Source: Paraburkholderia edwinii (lineage in GTDB: Bacteria; Pseudomonadota; Gammaproteobacteria; Burkholderiales; Burkholderiaceae). Taken from it: a stretch of DNA of 64,000 nucleotides. The stretch spans positions 2,046,001 through 2,110,000 of the forward strand of contig NZ_CP080096.1 in the NCBI RefSeq assembly GCF_019428685.1. Direction: 5' to 3'. Positions 35,515 to 44,352 of this stretch are shown here, piece by piece. The position numbers and the translations under genes are program-made. The notes beneath the pieces are model-generated. The model ran no database searches. It worked only from the letters and a program-made list of their open reading frames with translations, and had not been told where the DNA came from. Position 1 is the stretch's first letter. Each line of letters starts with the position of its first letter.

Positions 35515-36618
35515 ATGATTCCACGCCCACCCGCTGTTCCTCCTGGGCCCCCGCCGCGCGTATCGCCCGGCGCCGATACACATAGCCGCCGCAGGATGCA
35601 GCGGGCCGCTTCGGCGGCGCTGTTTACCGCACTTGTGTTACTGGCGTTATGGGTCGTGCGCGATTTCATTCCCGCTGTCGCATGGGCTTGCGTGATCGCT
35701 ACCTCGCTGTGGCCGCTGTTTCGCAGGATCGAGCGGCAATCGGCCTTCAACGGCCGCACGACGATCATTGCGACATTTCTGACCGTCCTTGTCGCGCTGC
35801 TTTTCGTGCTGCCGGCCGCCATTGGTATTGCGCAGGCTGCCGCGGAGGCGCATGACGTGACGGTCTGGCTGCACTACGTCGAGCAGAACGGTATTCCGAT
35901 GCCGGACTTCGTGTCGCACCTGCCGTTCGGCTCCGAGCAGGTCATGAACTGGTGGAACACGAACTTAGGACAGCCGTTGAAAGCTTCGCCGGCAATGAAA
36001 GGACTGCACGGTACCGCGGTCGTCACATTTGGCCGCCATTTCGGCGCGCGGGCCGCGCACGCGTTAATGGTGTTCGGTTTCACGCTCGTCACGCTGTTCG
36101 TAATCCTGCAGGCGGGCCCGAGCCTGTCCGGCGCGGTGCTGAAGGGCATGCGCCGCGCGTTCGGCAACGAAAGCGCGCAGCTTGCCGAGCGCATGGCGGG
36201 CGCCGTGCGCGGCACGGTGTCGGGGCTGGTGGTGGTCGGGATTGGGGAAGGCGTGCTGCTCGGCATCGCCTATGCCGTGACGGGCGTTGCGCACGCGACG
36301 CTGCTCGGCGTGGTCACCGCGATTGCCGCGATGCTGCCGTTCTGCGCGCCAATCGTGTTTTGCTGCGCGGGTTTGTGGCTTTTTCTGCAGGGCGGCACGG
36401 CCGGCGCGATCGGCGTCGTCGTGTTCGGCTTTGTGATCGTGTTTATCGCCGAGCACTTCGTGCGGCCCGTGCTGATCGGCAGCTCGACGCGGCTGCCGTT
36501 TCTGTTAGTGCTGTTCGGGATACTAGGCGGCGCGGAAACGTTCGGGCTGCTCGGCGTTTTTATCGGGCCCGCGCTGATGACGGTGCTGATGGTGCTGTGG
36601 ACCGATTTCGTCCGATAG
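35515..36618 (+). CDS. AI-2E family transporter
   Basis: 367 residues with about eight hydrophobic helices, a Pro-rich N-terminus and the family C-terminus (EHFVRPVLIGSSTRLPFLLVLFG then GVFIGPALMTV). The family (PF01594) includes TqsA-like exporters and Na+/H+ antiporters; most members are uncharacterised. Inner membrane. GAGG lies 4-5 nt before the ATG. Confidence 0.9.
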   Translation: MIPRPPAVPPGPPPRVSPGADTHSRRRMQRAASAALFTALVLLALWVVRDFIPAVAWACVIATSLWPLFRRIERQSAFNGRTTIIATFLTVLVALLFVLPAAIGIAQAAAEAHDVTVWLHYVEQNGIPMPDFVSHLPFGSEQVMNWWNTNLGQPLKASPAMKGLHGTAVVTFGRHFGARAAHALMVFGFTLVTLFVILQAGPSLSGAVLKGMRRAFGNESAQLAERMAGAVRGTVSGLVVVGIGEGVLLGIAYAVTGVAHATLLGVVTAIAAMLPFCAPIVFCCAGLWLFLQGGTAGAIGVVVFGFVIVFIAEHFVRPVLIGSSTRLPFLLVLFGILGGAETFGLLGVFIGPALMTVLMVLWTDFVR

Positions 36619-36708
36619 GCTCTGTTAAGGCGAATTGCGCCATGGCCGGCTTTCGGGTTGTAGGGCTGACGCCGGCCTGGTGAAAGCGACAACATCGCAC
36701 ATCATGCG

Positions 36709-37662
36709 TTACGCCGACTTTAGGCATGACAAACCATATTTAAGCGCGGTGGGCAGCAAGGCGGCCCACGTATCCCAGTTATGTCCGCCGCCGGTAATCC
36801 GCAACGCGGCCGGATTGCCCGCTTCGCGCAGATGCGTGTACAGCAGAGACGCTTCAGCCTGGATCACGAGGTCGTCGTCGCCGGCGGCGATAAACATCGG
36901 CAGCCGGTAGGGCTGGCTCATGTAGCGCTGCCAGAGCGCGGGGTAGTTCAGCGCGTGCCAGACGTCGGCATCGAAGCGGTTTTCGCCGAATACATGGACG
37001 CGGCGCGCGGCCGATTGCGGCGGTGGTTCGCCCGAATAGATGGCGGGGCTTAACAGCAGCACGCCGCAAAAGCGATCGGGCGCAAGCATCGCGTAACGCA
37101 ACGCGCCGAAGCCGCCCATCGACACTCCGCCGATCGCGCGGCTTTTCCTTTCATTCGATACCGCGTAGTGCGATTCGATGTGAGGCAGCATGTCGCGGAA
37201 GAACGCGGTTTCGATCTTCTCCTTGCGATCGACGTACCAGTCGGTGCCGCCTTGCGGCATCACGATCGCGACAGGTGGGATGTCCTTGTGCGCGATCAGC
37301 GCATCGGCGACGGTTTGCAGTTGGCCGTGCGTGATCCAGCGATGCGCGTCGTCGTCGTTACCGTGCAGCAGATAGAGCACCGGGTAGCGCGGCCCGTCGG
37401 TGCGATAGCCTGGCGGCAGATAGACCACGTAGGACCAGTCGCGCTGCAGCGCATTCGAATAAAACGCGCGGGTTTCGACTGTGCTCGTGCCTGCGGCAGG
37501 CGCCATGCCGGCGACGGCAGGCGCGGACGTTCCCACCGTGGTGACCGCTGCGTTGATGCGGTTGCCCACCGCCGCAACGGCATGCGCTGCCGCAGCGAGC
37601 GCGACGAAACAGCACACGAACCCGATGGATGGCCGGAATAGTCGTCGAAGCGGTCTGCGCAT
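36709..37662 (-). CDS. Exported esterase D-type hydrolase (PF00756)
   Basis: 317 residues. An N-terminal hydrophobic segment (SIGFVCCFVALAAAAHAVAA) acts as signal peptide. The domain shows YPVLYLLHGNDDDAHRW, the nucleophile elbow IGGVSMGGFGAL and a late histidine in TGGGHNWDTW, the order of the esterase/antigen-85 family. It is 42 bp downstream of the OpgC-like gene, so the two probably form one unit and may both act on acyl groups of a surface glycan. That link is inference. Confidence 0.85.
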   Translation of the reverse strand: MRRPLRRLFRPSIGFVCCFVALAAAAHAVAAVGNRINAAVTTVGTSAPAVAGMAPAAGTSTVETRAFYSNALQRDWSYVVYLPPGYRTDGPRYPVLYLLHGNDDDAHRWITHGQLQTVADALIAHKDIPPVAIVMPQGGTDWYVDRKEKIETAFFRDMLPHIESHYAVSNERKSRAIGGVSMGGFGALRYAMLAPDRFCGVLLLSPAIYSGEPPPQSAARRVHVFGENRFDADVWHALNYPALWQRYMSQPYRLPMFIAAGDDDLVIQAEASLLYTHLREAGNPAALRITGGGHNWDTWAALLPTALKYGLSCLKSA

Positions 37663-37704
37663 GAGCGATAAAAGCGACGCGAGCAGGAACGAAGGGCTCG
37701 CGCG

Positions 37705-38808
37705 CTAGCTCGACGACGGGTTGTCGAGCTTCGGTGCGAAAACCCGCGAGATCGGCGCCGACGCTTTCGCAACCGCAATCAGCGCGCCGATTGCCACTGC
37801 GTCCGCCACGAGGCCGAGCGGCACGTTCAGATAACCCTCGGTTGCCTTGTACAGCAGTGAATCGACAACGAGCGAGATCACGGTGCCCGCGACGAAGCAT
37901 AGCAGCCCTTTGCGTCCGACCTGACCGATCCACGGCAGCCGTTGTGCGAGCTTTTTCGCCCAGCCGGCGCGAATCATGTGCGCGGTAAGCCACGCGATCG
38001 CGAGGAAATTCGACACGCGCAGCCACGACAGATTCTGCTTGAGGCTGCCGTCCATCGGCGCGGTTTCGATGAACAGCTTGTAATACGCACCGACCGCGAC
38101 GATGGTGATGGCAAGCGCGGTTACGAGCCAACCGTCGCGATGCATGCTTATGCGTTCATAGACCGGCTGGCAACGCACAAGCACGCCGAGCACGAACATC
38201 AATTGCCACGCGCACGGGTTGAAGTCCCATTGCGCGCCGTCGGCGATCGGCAGCATGCCGCCAACGGCCGGCGCGATCGCCCACAGTGCGAGGCTTCCCG
38301 CCAGCAGCAACCATGGTTTGCTGTGCGCGAGCGGCAGCACGGCCGGCACCGACAGCGCGAAGAACGCGTACATCGGCAGCACCGACGCGAGATACGGCTG
38401 GCGGCGGAACAGTAGCAGGTCGCCGAGCACGGGGGCGGGCGTGTCGAGCAGATCGTCGAGATCGGTGATCGCGAGATTCGGCGCATCGACGCGCAACGCG
38501 GTGAGTACGGCCGTGACGACGAGCATCAGCACCGCGGTAATCAGAAACGCGCGGTACAACTCGAGCGCGCGCTTCAGGAAGCGTTGCCGCGCGATCGCTT
38601 CGGTATGCCGCTCGGCGAGCGAGCGATATGCGGTCGCCGTCGCGAAGCCGCCGAGAAAAACGAATACTTCGGCGGCATCGCACATCGCGTACGTATGCAA
38701 TGTGAAGCGCGACAGGATACTGCCGCCGATGTGATCGACGACGATCACGAGCAGGACGAGTCCGCGGAAGAAGTCGAGTTCGATCAGGCGGGAGGTGGGG
38801 GTTGGCAT
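37705..38808 (-). CDS. OpgC-like membrane protein (acyltransferase family)
   Basis: 367 residues with about ten hydrophobic helices. The N-terminal LIELDFFRGLVLLVIVVDHIGGSIL and the FVFLGGFATATAYRSL segment match OpgC-domain proteins, related to acyltransferase-3. OpgC adds succinyl groups to osmoregulated periplasmic glucans in other proteobacteria; similar proteins may modify other glycans. Start 38808 gives the conserved N-terminus, though no good ribosome site is seen. The esterase gene follows in the same unit. Confidence 0.82.
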   Translation of the reverse strand: MPTPTSRLIELDFFRGLVLLVIVVDHIGGSILSRFTLHTYAMCDAAEVFVFLGGFATATAYRSLAERHTEAIARQRFLKRALELYRAFLITAVLMLVVTAVLTALRVDAPNLAITDLDDLLDTPAPVLGDLLLFRRQPYLASVLPMYAFFALSVPAVLPLAHSKPWLLLAGSLALWAIAPAVGGMLPIADGAQWDFNPCAWQLMFVLGVLVRCQPVYERISMHRDGWLVTALAITIVAVGAYYKLFIETAPMDGSLKQNLSWLRVSNFLAIAWLTAHMIRAGWAKKLAQRLPWIGQVGRKGLLCFVAGTVISLVVDSLLYKATEGYLNVPLGLVADAVAIGALIAVAKASAPISRVFAPKLDNPSSS

Positions 38809-39059
38809 GGGGTGTATGGATAGCGCGCGTCTGTGTAAGCAGACAGGAGTGCCTGTGAGCCATGCATGCAAACATGTGGCGCATTGACAGACTCTGCGAA
38901 TGACACGCGAGTTCCGGCCGCGCTCGTGCCCGATTGTTCGAAAGTGTTTCGAGGCATTACAGGTGTGCACTGCGAACGTGCGCGCGCGCCGCCGATTGCC
39001 ATCGCCATCACCATCGCGAACGAAACACGAACGAAAAAGAGATAGCGTTTGGCGAAAAC

Positions 39060-39080
39060 GGTTCGGAGGTTGGCCGAACC
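39060..39080 (+). promoter_or_regulatory. Stem-loop in the wza leader
   Basis: Perfect 7-bp arms GGTTCGG and CCGAACC around a 7-base loop (AGGTTGG). It lies about 80 nt upstream of the leader terminator and could be part of an antitermination switch. Confidence 0.45.
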
Positions 39081-39161
39081 TGCTGGTGCTGTGTCTTTAC
39101 GATGAGTGCCTCTTTGAAGCGAGGCTTGCTGGATTCGTAGCGCGCATTCGCTTTTTGTCAC

Positions 39162-39186
39162 GCGACGACGACTGTCGTCGCTTTTT
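39162..39186 (+). terminator. Intrinsic terminator 17 nt before wza
   Basis: Perfect 8-bp arms GCGACGAC and GTCGTCGC with a GACT loop, followed at once by TTTTTG. Ending only 17 nt before the wza ATG, it either attenuates the EPS operon or ends an upstream leader RNA. A weaker AGCG/CGCT hairpin with its own T run precedes it at 39139-39156. Confidence 0.8.
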
Positions 39187-39203
39187 GTTTGAGCAGAAGC
39201 GAA

Positions 39204-40340
39204 ATGCGTATCCGTTTTACCGCGTGTGCGATCGCCGCGGCTGCCGCCCTATCGGGGTGTGCAATCGCGCCGGGAATGCGAGTCGACACTCCGCACCAGG
39301 ACTCCGCTCCGGGACAGCAGGGCGTGGCCGTCACAGAGATCACCCCAGAACTCGTGAGCCGTATCGGCAGCGATGCGCCGCCGATCGAGGCATCCGACGA
39401 CGCAAGCGCACTGGTTGCCGCACCGCAGCCTTATCGTATTGGGGCAGCCGACGTGCTGTCGGTCATCGTATGGGACCACCCGGAACTCGTGGTGCCCAAC
39501 CTGACGTACGACGTCGGCGCTACCAGCGGCGCGTTGCCCGTAAGTGTTGGTCTTGCCAGTCAATCCGTACCGGGTTTCGCTGTCGGGCATGATGGGACGA
39601 TTCAGTTTCCTTATGTGCACCGTCTGCGCGTGGCCGGTCTGACTGAAACGGAAGCCCAGACGCTGCTCATCGGCCAGCTCAAGCCGTTTATTCGCGATCC
39701 TCAGATTTCTCTGCGCGTAGTCGGCTTTCGCAGCAAGAAGGTCTATGTGAACGGCGAAGTTCACGCCCCCGGACTCAAGCCCATCACCGATGTTCCGATG
39801 ACGCTCGCGCAGGCGCTGCACGTGGCCGACGGCGCGTTGAGCACTGGCGATCTGAGCCGCGTCACGGTGACTCGCAAAGGCAAGCGCTATCGGATCGATG
39901 TGCCGCATCTTTCCGAGCACGGCCTCGATGCGACGCAGATCAAGCTCGTCGATGGCGACGAGGTGCGCGTGCCGCCGGCCACCGACTACAGCGTCTTCAT
40001 GATGGGCGAAGTACAAAAGGCGGGTCCGCTGCCATTTCACTCGGATGGCCGTCTGACGTTGGCTCAGGCGCTCGGCGAGGCGGCCGCGAATCCGGCGACG
40101 AGCAACCCCGCGCAGGTCTTTCTGGTGCGGCCTGCGTCGGGCAAGGAGGCCATGCAAGTGTTCCATCTCAACGCCCAGACGCCGCTCACGCTGGCGATCG
40201 CGCAGCAGTTTCCGCTGCAGCCGAACGACATCGTCTATGTCGACGCGGCCGGTGTCGTGCGCTGGAACCGTGTGATCTCCCAACTGACCGGCAGCGCATC
40301 CGCGGCATACGCGGTCGAGCGCGCCGCTTTGGGGAATTGA
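39204..40340 (+). CDS. wza: Polysaccharide export outer-membrane lipoprotein, Wza type
   Basis: 378 residues. A lipoprotein signal with lipobox LSGC puts lipidation at Cys19. The poly_export domain (YRIGAADVLSVIVWDHPEL) and two SLBB-like domains (KKVYVNGEVHAPG; FMMGEVQKAG) follow. It forms the outer-membrane channel of group-1-type polysaccharide export with Wzc. The ATG at 39204 is chosen over a TTG at 39189. First gene of the EPS operon. Confidence 0.92.
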   Translation: MRIRFTACAIAAAAALSGCAIAPGMRVDTPHQDSAPGQQGVAVTEITPELVSRIGSDAPPIEASDDASALVAAPQPYRIGAADVLSVIVWDHPELVVPNLTYDVGATSGALPVSVGLASQSVPGFAVGHDGTIQFPYVHRLRVAGLTETEAQTLLIGQLKPFIRDPQISLRVVGFRSKKVYVNGEVHAPGLKPITDVPMTLAQALHVADGALSTGDLSRVTVTRKGKRYRIDVPHLSEHGLDATQIKLVDGDEVRVPPATDYSVFMMGEVQKAGPLPFHSDGRLTLAQALGEAAANPATSNPAQVFLVRPASGKEAMQVFHLNAQTPLTLAIAQQFPLQPNDIVYVDAAGVVRWNRVISQLTGSASAAYAVERAALGN

Positions 40341-40342
40341 CG

Positions 40343-40831
40343 ATGGGGGCGCTCGTACTCGTCGTGTGTCACGCGAATGTGTGCCGCAGTCCGATGGCGG
40401 AAGCGTTGCTCTCGCAGCGACTGCCCGGTTGCAGCATAGGGTCGGCGGGCGTGGCGGCGCTGGATGGTCAGCCTGCCGATCCCGCTGCGTGCGATGCGAT
40501 GCGCGCCTTCGGCATCGATCTGTCCGCGCATCGCGCGCGGCGCCTCGATAAACGGCTGTGCAGCGAGGCATTGCTGGTGCTCGTGATGGAGAGTGCACAA
40601 CGGCGCTATATCGAGCAGCAGTTTCCATTTGCACGCGGGCGCGTATTCAACCTTGGGCTACGCATTGACGCAGCCGGTGCGCCCGCCTATTTCGATATTG
40701 CCGATCCGTTTCGCGGCACGCGTACCGACTTCGACGCTTGTGCAGCGATTACCGCCGATGCGGTCGAGGTATGGGCCGATCGTATCGAGACGCTGGTTTC
40801 ACGCGGCGGCCCGGTAATCGCGACTGTTTAA
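40343..40831 (+). CDS. wzb: Low-molecular-weight protein tyrosine phosphatase, Wzb type
   Basis: 162 residues. The active-site loop VCHANVCRSPMAE gives the C(X5)R signature (Cys9, Arg15), and the general acid lies in IADPFRG (about Asp121), where DPF replaces the more usual DPY. It dephosphorylates the tyrosine cluster of Wzc, controlling polymer length and export. The start is 2 nt after the wza stop. Its family loop is usually CxGNxCRS; here HA replaces xG. Confidence 0.9.
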   Translation: MGALVLVVCHANVCRSPMAEALLSQRLPGCSIGSAGVAALDGQPADPAACDAMRAFGIDLSAHRARRLDKRLCSEALLVLVMESAQRRYIEQQFPFARGRVFNLGLRIDAAGAPAYFDIADPFRGTRTDFDACAAITADAVEVWADRIETLVSRGGPVIATV

Positions 40832-40852
40832 ATCTGTATTCCGAATCGAATC

Positions 40853-43132
40853 ATGATGTCCGCGCACGGGGATCGCCCCGATAATCAGACCGAGTTCGAC
40901 GTCGTCGCTTTGCTCGATACGATCGTCTCGAACCGGTTCCTCATTCTGTTCGTCACCGTCAGCATTGCGTTTGCTGCTGCGGCGTGGTCGTTTCTTGCCC
41001 ATCCGCTGTACCAGGCCGACATCATGGTGCAAATCGAGGATTCGCCCGGAACGAATACCCCGACGAGCATCGTCGGCGATATCGGGTCGCTGTTCGATAT
41101 GAAATCGTCGGCGGCGGCCGAGACGCAAATCCTCGCGTCGCGCCTCGTGGTGTCGAACACCGTCGACACGCTGCATCTGTACGTCGATGCCACGGCGAAG
41201 CGCTTTCCGGTTGTCGGCGACTTCGTCTCCCGTTTCAATCGGGGGACGGCGAAGCCCGGCGTGTTCGGCGTGGGCGGTTACGCATGGGGACAGGAAAAGA
41301 TCGACGTGAGCCAATTCGATGTTCCCTCGGACTTTGAAGATGACAAATTCTCGTTGACTGTTGAAACGGGCGGACGTTACCGGTTCAGCGGTGCAGATCT
41401 CGATCGACCGATGGACGGCCAGATCGGCGCAACGTCGACGTTCACAACCGCCTACGGTCCCATCGTGTTGACGGTCGATGCCACCAATGCACAGCCGGGC
41501 ACGCGCTTCACGCTGATTCGCCACTCGCGTTTGAAAACGATCAACGATCTGCAATCCGCACTCGATGTGCAGGAAAAGGTCAAGCAGTCGGGCGTGATCA
41601 TCGCCAAGCTGACGGGCGGCGACCCTGAGGCGCTACGACGCACGCTGCAGGAAATCGGCAATCAGTATGCACGCCAGAATATCGAGCGAAAGTCGGCGGA
41701 TGCCGCGCAGTCGCTGTCGTTTCTGCATACGCAGCTTCCCGTGCTCAAGACACGCCTCGACGCAGCCGAAGAGCGTTACACCGCCATGCGCAACGCGAGC
41801 GGAACCGTCGATCTTCCCGAAGAAGCGAAGATCAGCCTCCAGCAATCGGCAGAAGCGAAGACCGCGTTGCTGACGTTGCAGCAAAAGCGCGCGGAGCTGG
41901 CGACCCGTTTTGGCAGCGCTCATCCGGGCATGGTCGCGATGGACCGGCAGATTGCCGCGCTTCGCCAACAGCAGGATGCGCTCGATCGCTCGCTCGCGAG
42001 GCTGCCTGATCTGCAACAGCAGACCGCGCGTCTGATGCTCGACGTCAAGGTCGATACCGATCTCTACACGACGCTTCTGAATAACGCGCAGCAACTGGAG
42101 CTGGTCAAGGCCGGCAAGGTGGGCAGCGTGCGCATCGTCGACACGCCGGTTGTGCCGGAGGAACCGGTCAAGCCAAAGCGTCCGATGGTGATCGCAGCGG
42201 GGGCGCTCGTGGGCCTGGTGATCGGCCTCGTCTGTGCGTTTGTACGCGATCTGCTATTCAGCGGCGTGACGACGGCCGACGAAATCGAGCGTGGTATCGG
42301 GCTCGACGTGCTCGCGTCGATTCCGCTGTCGGCCGCGCAGGGTGCGTTGAACCGCCATGGAAGTTCTGGGGTGAGTAGCCCGCATCTGCTTGCGGAAAAA
42401 ACGCCCGGCGACGGTGCGATCGAAAGCCTGCGCAGCCTGCGTACCGCGCTGCATGTGTCCCGCTTCGACGGAAAGCCGTCTGTCGTGCTGTTGACCGGGG
42501 CTGCACCATCGGCGGGTAAATCGTTCGTCGCAGCGAACCTGGGCGCATTGCTCGCGACCGGCGGCAAGCGCGTGCTGATCATCGACGGTGATATGCGGCG
42601 TGGTCATCTCGAGCACTATCTCGGCGCGCGAGCGGCTCCTGGTCTCGCGGAACTGATCGCGGGCGGCATCGACGAGGCGACGGCAGTGCAGCGCCTCGAC
42701 CATCCGAGGCTCGATTTCATCGCAGCCGGAACGCCGATGCTGCATCCCGACGAGTTGTTGATGTCCGACCGGGTCGCGAGTCTGTTCGATCGTTTTCGCA
42801 TGTTGTACGACTACGTGCTGGTCGACGCGCCGCCGATGCTCGCCTGCGCGGATGCCGCGCTGCTGGGCAGGGCCGCAAGCATTGTGCTGCTGGTCGCGAA
42901 AGCGGGTGAGACGCGCATCGGCGATATGCGGGAGTCGGTCAAGCGTCTCGAGCATGCGGGCGTACGCGCCTCCGGCGTGGTGCTCAATGGCGTGGCGGCA
43001 CGGACGACGCGTTGTACATACGGCAGCAAGTACGGCAGCTTCCGGTTCACGCAATACGACTACGGCGCGCCGGTCGAACGCGGTCCGCGGCGTGCCTGGT
43101 TCGATGCGCTGCGTCGGAAAAGGGGCCGTTAA
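40853..43132 (+). CDS. wzc: Polysaccharide co-polymerase and tyrosine autokinase, Wzc type
   Basis: 759 residues. Two membrane helices (about 28-48 and 445-465) enclose a large periplasmic domain with coiled-coil stretches. The cytoplasmic BY-kinase has Walker A TGAAPSAGKS near 555, Walker A' VLIIDGDMRRG near 575 and Walker B VLVDAPP near 655. A C-terminal tyrosine cluster (YGSKYGSFRFTQYDYG) is the expected autophosphorylation site. It controls chain length and gates export through Wza. The TAA overlaps the next start as TAATG. Confidence 0.93.
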   Translation: MMSAHGDRPDNQTEFDVVALLDTIVSNRFLILFVTVSIAFAAAAWSFLAHPLYQADIMVQIEDSPGTNTPTSIVGDIGSLFDMKSSAAAETQILASRLVVSNTVDTLHLYVDATAKRFPVVGDFVSRFNRGTAKPGVFGVGGYAWGQEKIDVSQFDVPSDFEDDKFSLTVETGGRYRFSGADLDRPMDGQIGATSTFTTAYGPIVLTVDATNAQPGTRFTLIRHSRLKTINDLQSALDVQEKVKQSGVIIAKLTGGDPEALRRTLQEIGNQYARQNIERKSADAAQSLSFLHTQLPVLKTRLDAAEERYTAMRNASGTVDLPEEAKISLQQSAEAKTALLTLQQKRAELATRFGSAHPGMVAMDRQIAALRQQQDALDRSLARLPDLQQQTARLMLDVKVDTDLYTTLLNNAQQLELVKAGKVGSVRIVDTPVVPEEPVKPKRPMVIAAGALVGLVIGLVCAFVRDLLFSGVTTADEIERGIGLDVLASIPLSAAQGALNRHGSSGVSSPHLLAEKTPGDGAIESLRSLRTALHVSRFDGKPSVVLLTGAAPSAGKSFVAANLGALLATGGKRVLIIDGDMRRGHLEHYLGARAAPGLAELIAGGIDEATAVQRLDHPRLDFIAAGTPMLHPDELLMSDRVASLFDRFRMLYDYVLVDAPPMLACADAALLGRAASIVLLVAKAGETRIGDMRESVKRLEHAGVRASGVVLNGVAARTTRCTYGSKYGSFRFTQYDYGAPVERGPRRAWFDALRRKRGR

Positions 43133-44352
43133 TGCAGCTCGACGAACAATCCGGCTCACGCTATGTGAGGCCCGACACGCGTGGCGTGGGACCGATCGGC
43201 GATGCGCAACAGCGTCCGTTGCGCGTCGCGCTCGTGGTCGAAGCAGCAGGCGGCGGTGTCGCGGTGCATCTTGTCGATCTGATCGACGGCCTCGCGGCGA
43301 ACGGCGTCGAGGTTCATCTGATCGCGCCGCGCGGCCCGCGCTTCGATGCGACGATCCTCAACGCCGATGTGCTTGCGCGCTGCGCGACAGTCACGCGCGT
43401 GCCAATGCAACGCAGCGTGTCGTGGCGCGACATGGTGGCGCTGGTGCACGTATTTCGCGCGCTCACGCGGATCAAGCCGGATATCGTTCATGCGCACAGC
43501 TCGAAAGCCGGCGTGCTGGCACGACTGTGTTTCGGCGCCTGGAAGCAGGTCTATACGCCGCACGCGGTCTATACGTTGAATCCGTACCTCGCCAGAAACG
43601 CACGCCGCTTCTATGGCGCGATCGAATCGCAGCTTGGCCGGACCTTCAGCGATCGGGTCATCGCGGTGTCGGCCGACGAAGCAGAACATTTGCGGCACGA
43701 ATTGCGTATCCCGAGCGAGCGAATCAGCACGATTTATAACGGCGTGCCGGAATATGCGCGGCTGCCGCGAGCGGCCGCGCGTGATGCGCTCGGCTTGCGC
43801 GCGGACGCATTCGTGGTCGGCGTGGTCGGGCGCCTGGAGTTTCAGAAGGGTATCGACAGGCTCGTCAGCCTTGCCGAGCGCTTCTCGACGGAGTCTGCTG
43901 GCCGGCTGCAGTTTGCACTGATCGGCGGGGGCGACATCCGGAAGGCCGCGGGCGTCGAAGCGAACCGGCTGCCGTCCGCGCTCCGGTACGTCGGCCGGGT
44001 CGTCGATGCGCGGCGCTACTTCAGCGCATTCGATGCGTTCGCGCTGCCGAGCCGCTATGAAGGCTTTCCTTACGTGTATCTCGAAGCGATGGCCGCACGG
44101 CTGCCGATCGTGACGACACGCGTCGCCGGCGCCGAGACCCTCGTCGCGGGGGAGGGCATCGGGTTCGTCGTCGCAAACGACGACGACATGCTCGAGTTCG
44201 AAGCCGCACTCACGATGCTTCTCGACGATCCCCGCGTGTGCAGCCGCATGGCGGCGAATTGCGCGCGTGCGGTCGAGCGTTACTCCGCGCAACGGATGAT
44301 CGCCCAAACGCTGAATGTCTATCACGCCATCACTGCGGAGCCAGTGCGATGA
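43132..44352 (+). CDS. Glycosyltransferase family 4
   Basis: 406 residues. A GT-B fold is indicated by the N-terminal VALVVEAAGGGVAVHLVDLI, AHSSKAGVLARL and the C-terminal donor site PSRYEGFPYVYLEAMA with the E(X7)E motif. VVGRLEFQKGIDRLV is typical of GT4. It adds a sugar to the lipid-linked repeat unit on the cytoplasmic face. It is the only glycosyltransferase in the cluster besides the priming enzyme. The start overlaps wzc and the stop overlaps the next gene as ATGA. Confidence 0.9.
   Translation: MQLDEQSGSRYVRPDTRGVGPIGDAQQRPLRVALVVEAAGGGVAVHLVDLIDGLAANGVEVHLIAPRGPRFDATILNADVLARCATVTRVPMQRSVSWRDMVALVHVFRALTRIKPDIVHAHSSKAGVLARLCFGAWKQVYTPHAVYTLNPYLARNARRFYGAIESQLGRTFSDRVIAVSADEAEHLRHELRIPSERISTIYNGVPEYARLPRAAARDALGLRADAFVVGVVGRLEFQKGIDRLVSLAERFSTESAGRLQFALIGGGDIRKAAGVEANRLPSALRYVGRVVDARRYFSAFDAFALPSRYEGFPYVYLEAMAARLPIVTTRVAGAETLVAGEGIGFVVANDDDMLEFEAALTMLLDDPRVCSRMAANCARAVERYSAQRMIAQTLNVYHAITAEPVR

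Larger units (their letters stand above)
38809..39203. other. Leader and promoter region of the EPS operon
   Basis: 395 bases between the divergent OpgC-like gene and wza. No gene. The part nearest wza contains a 7-bp stem-loop at 39060-39080 and a strong terminator at 39162-39186. No JUMPstart/ops element (GGCGGTAG) is visible. Confidence 0.5.

Noticed and set aside
38809..39203. JUMPstart/ops element upstream of wza
   Set aside because: No GGCGGTAG or similar element was found in the leader on the plus strand.
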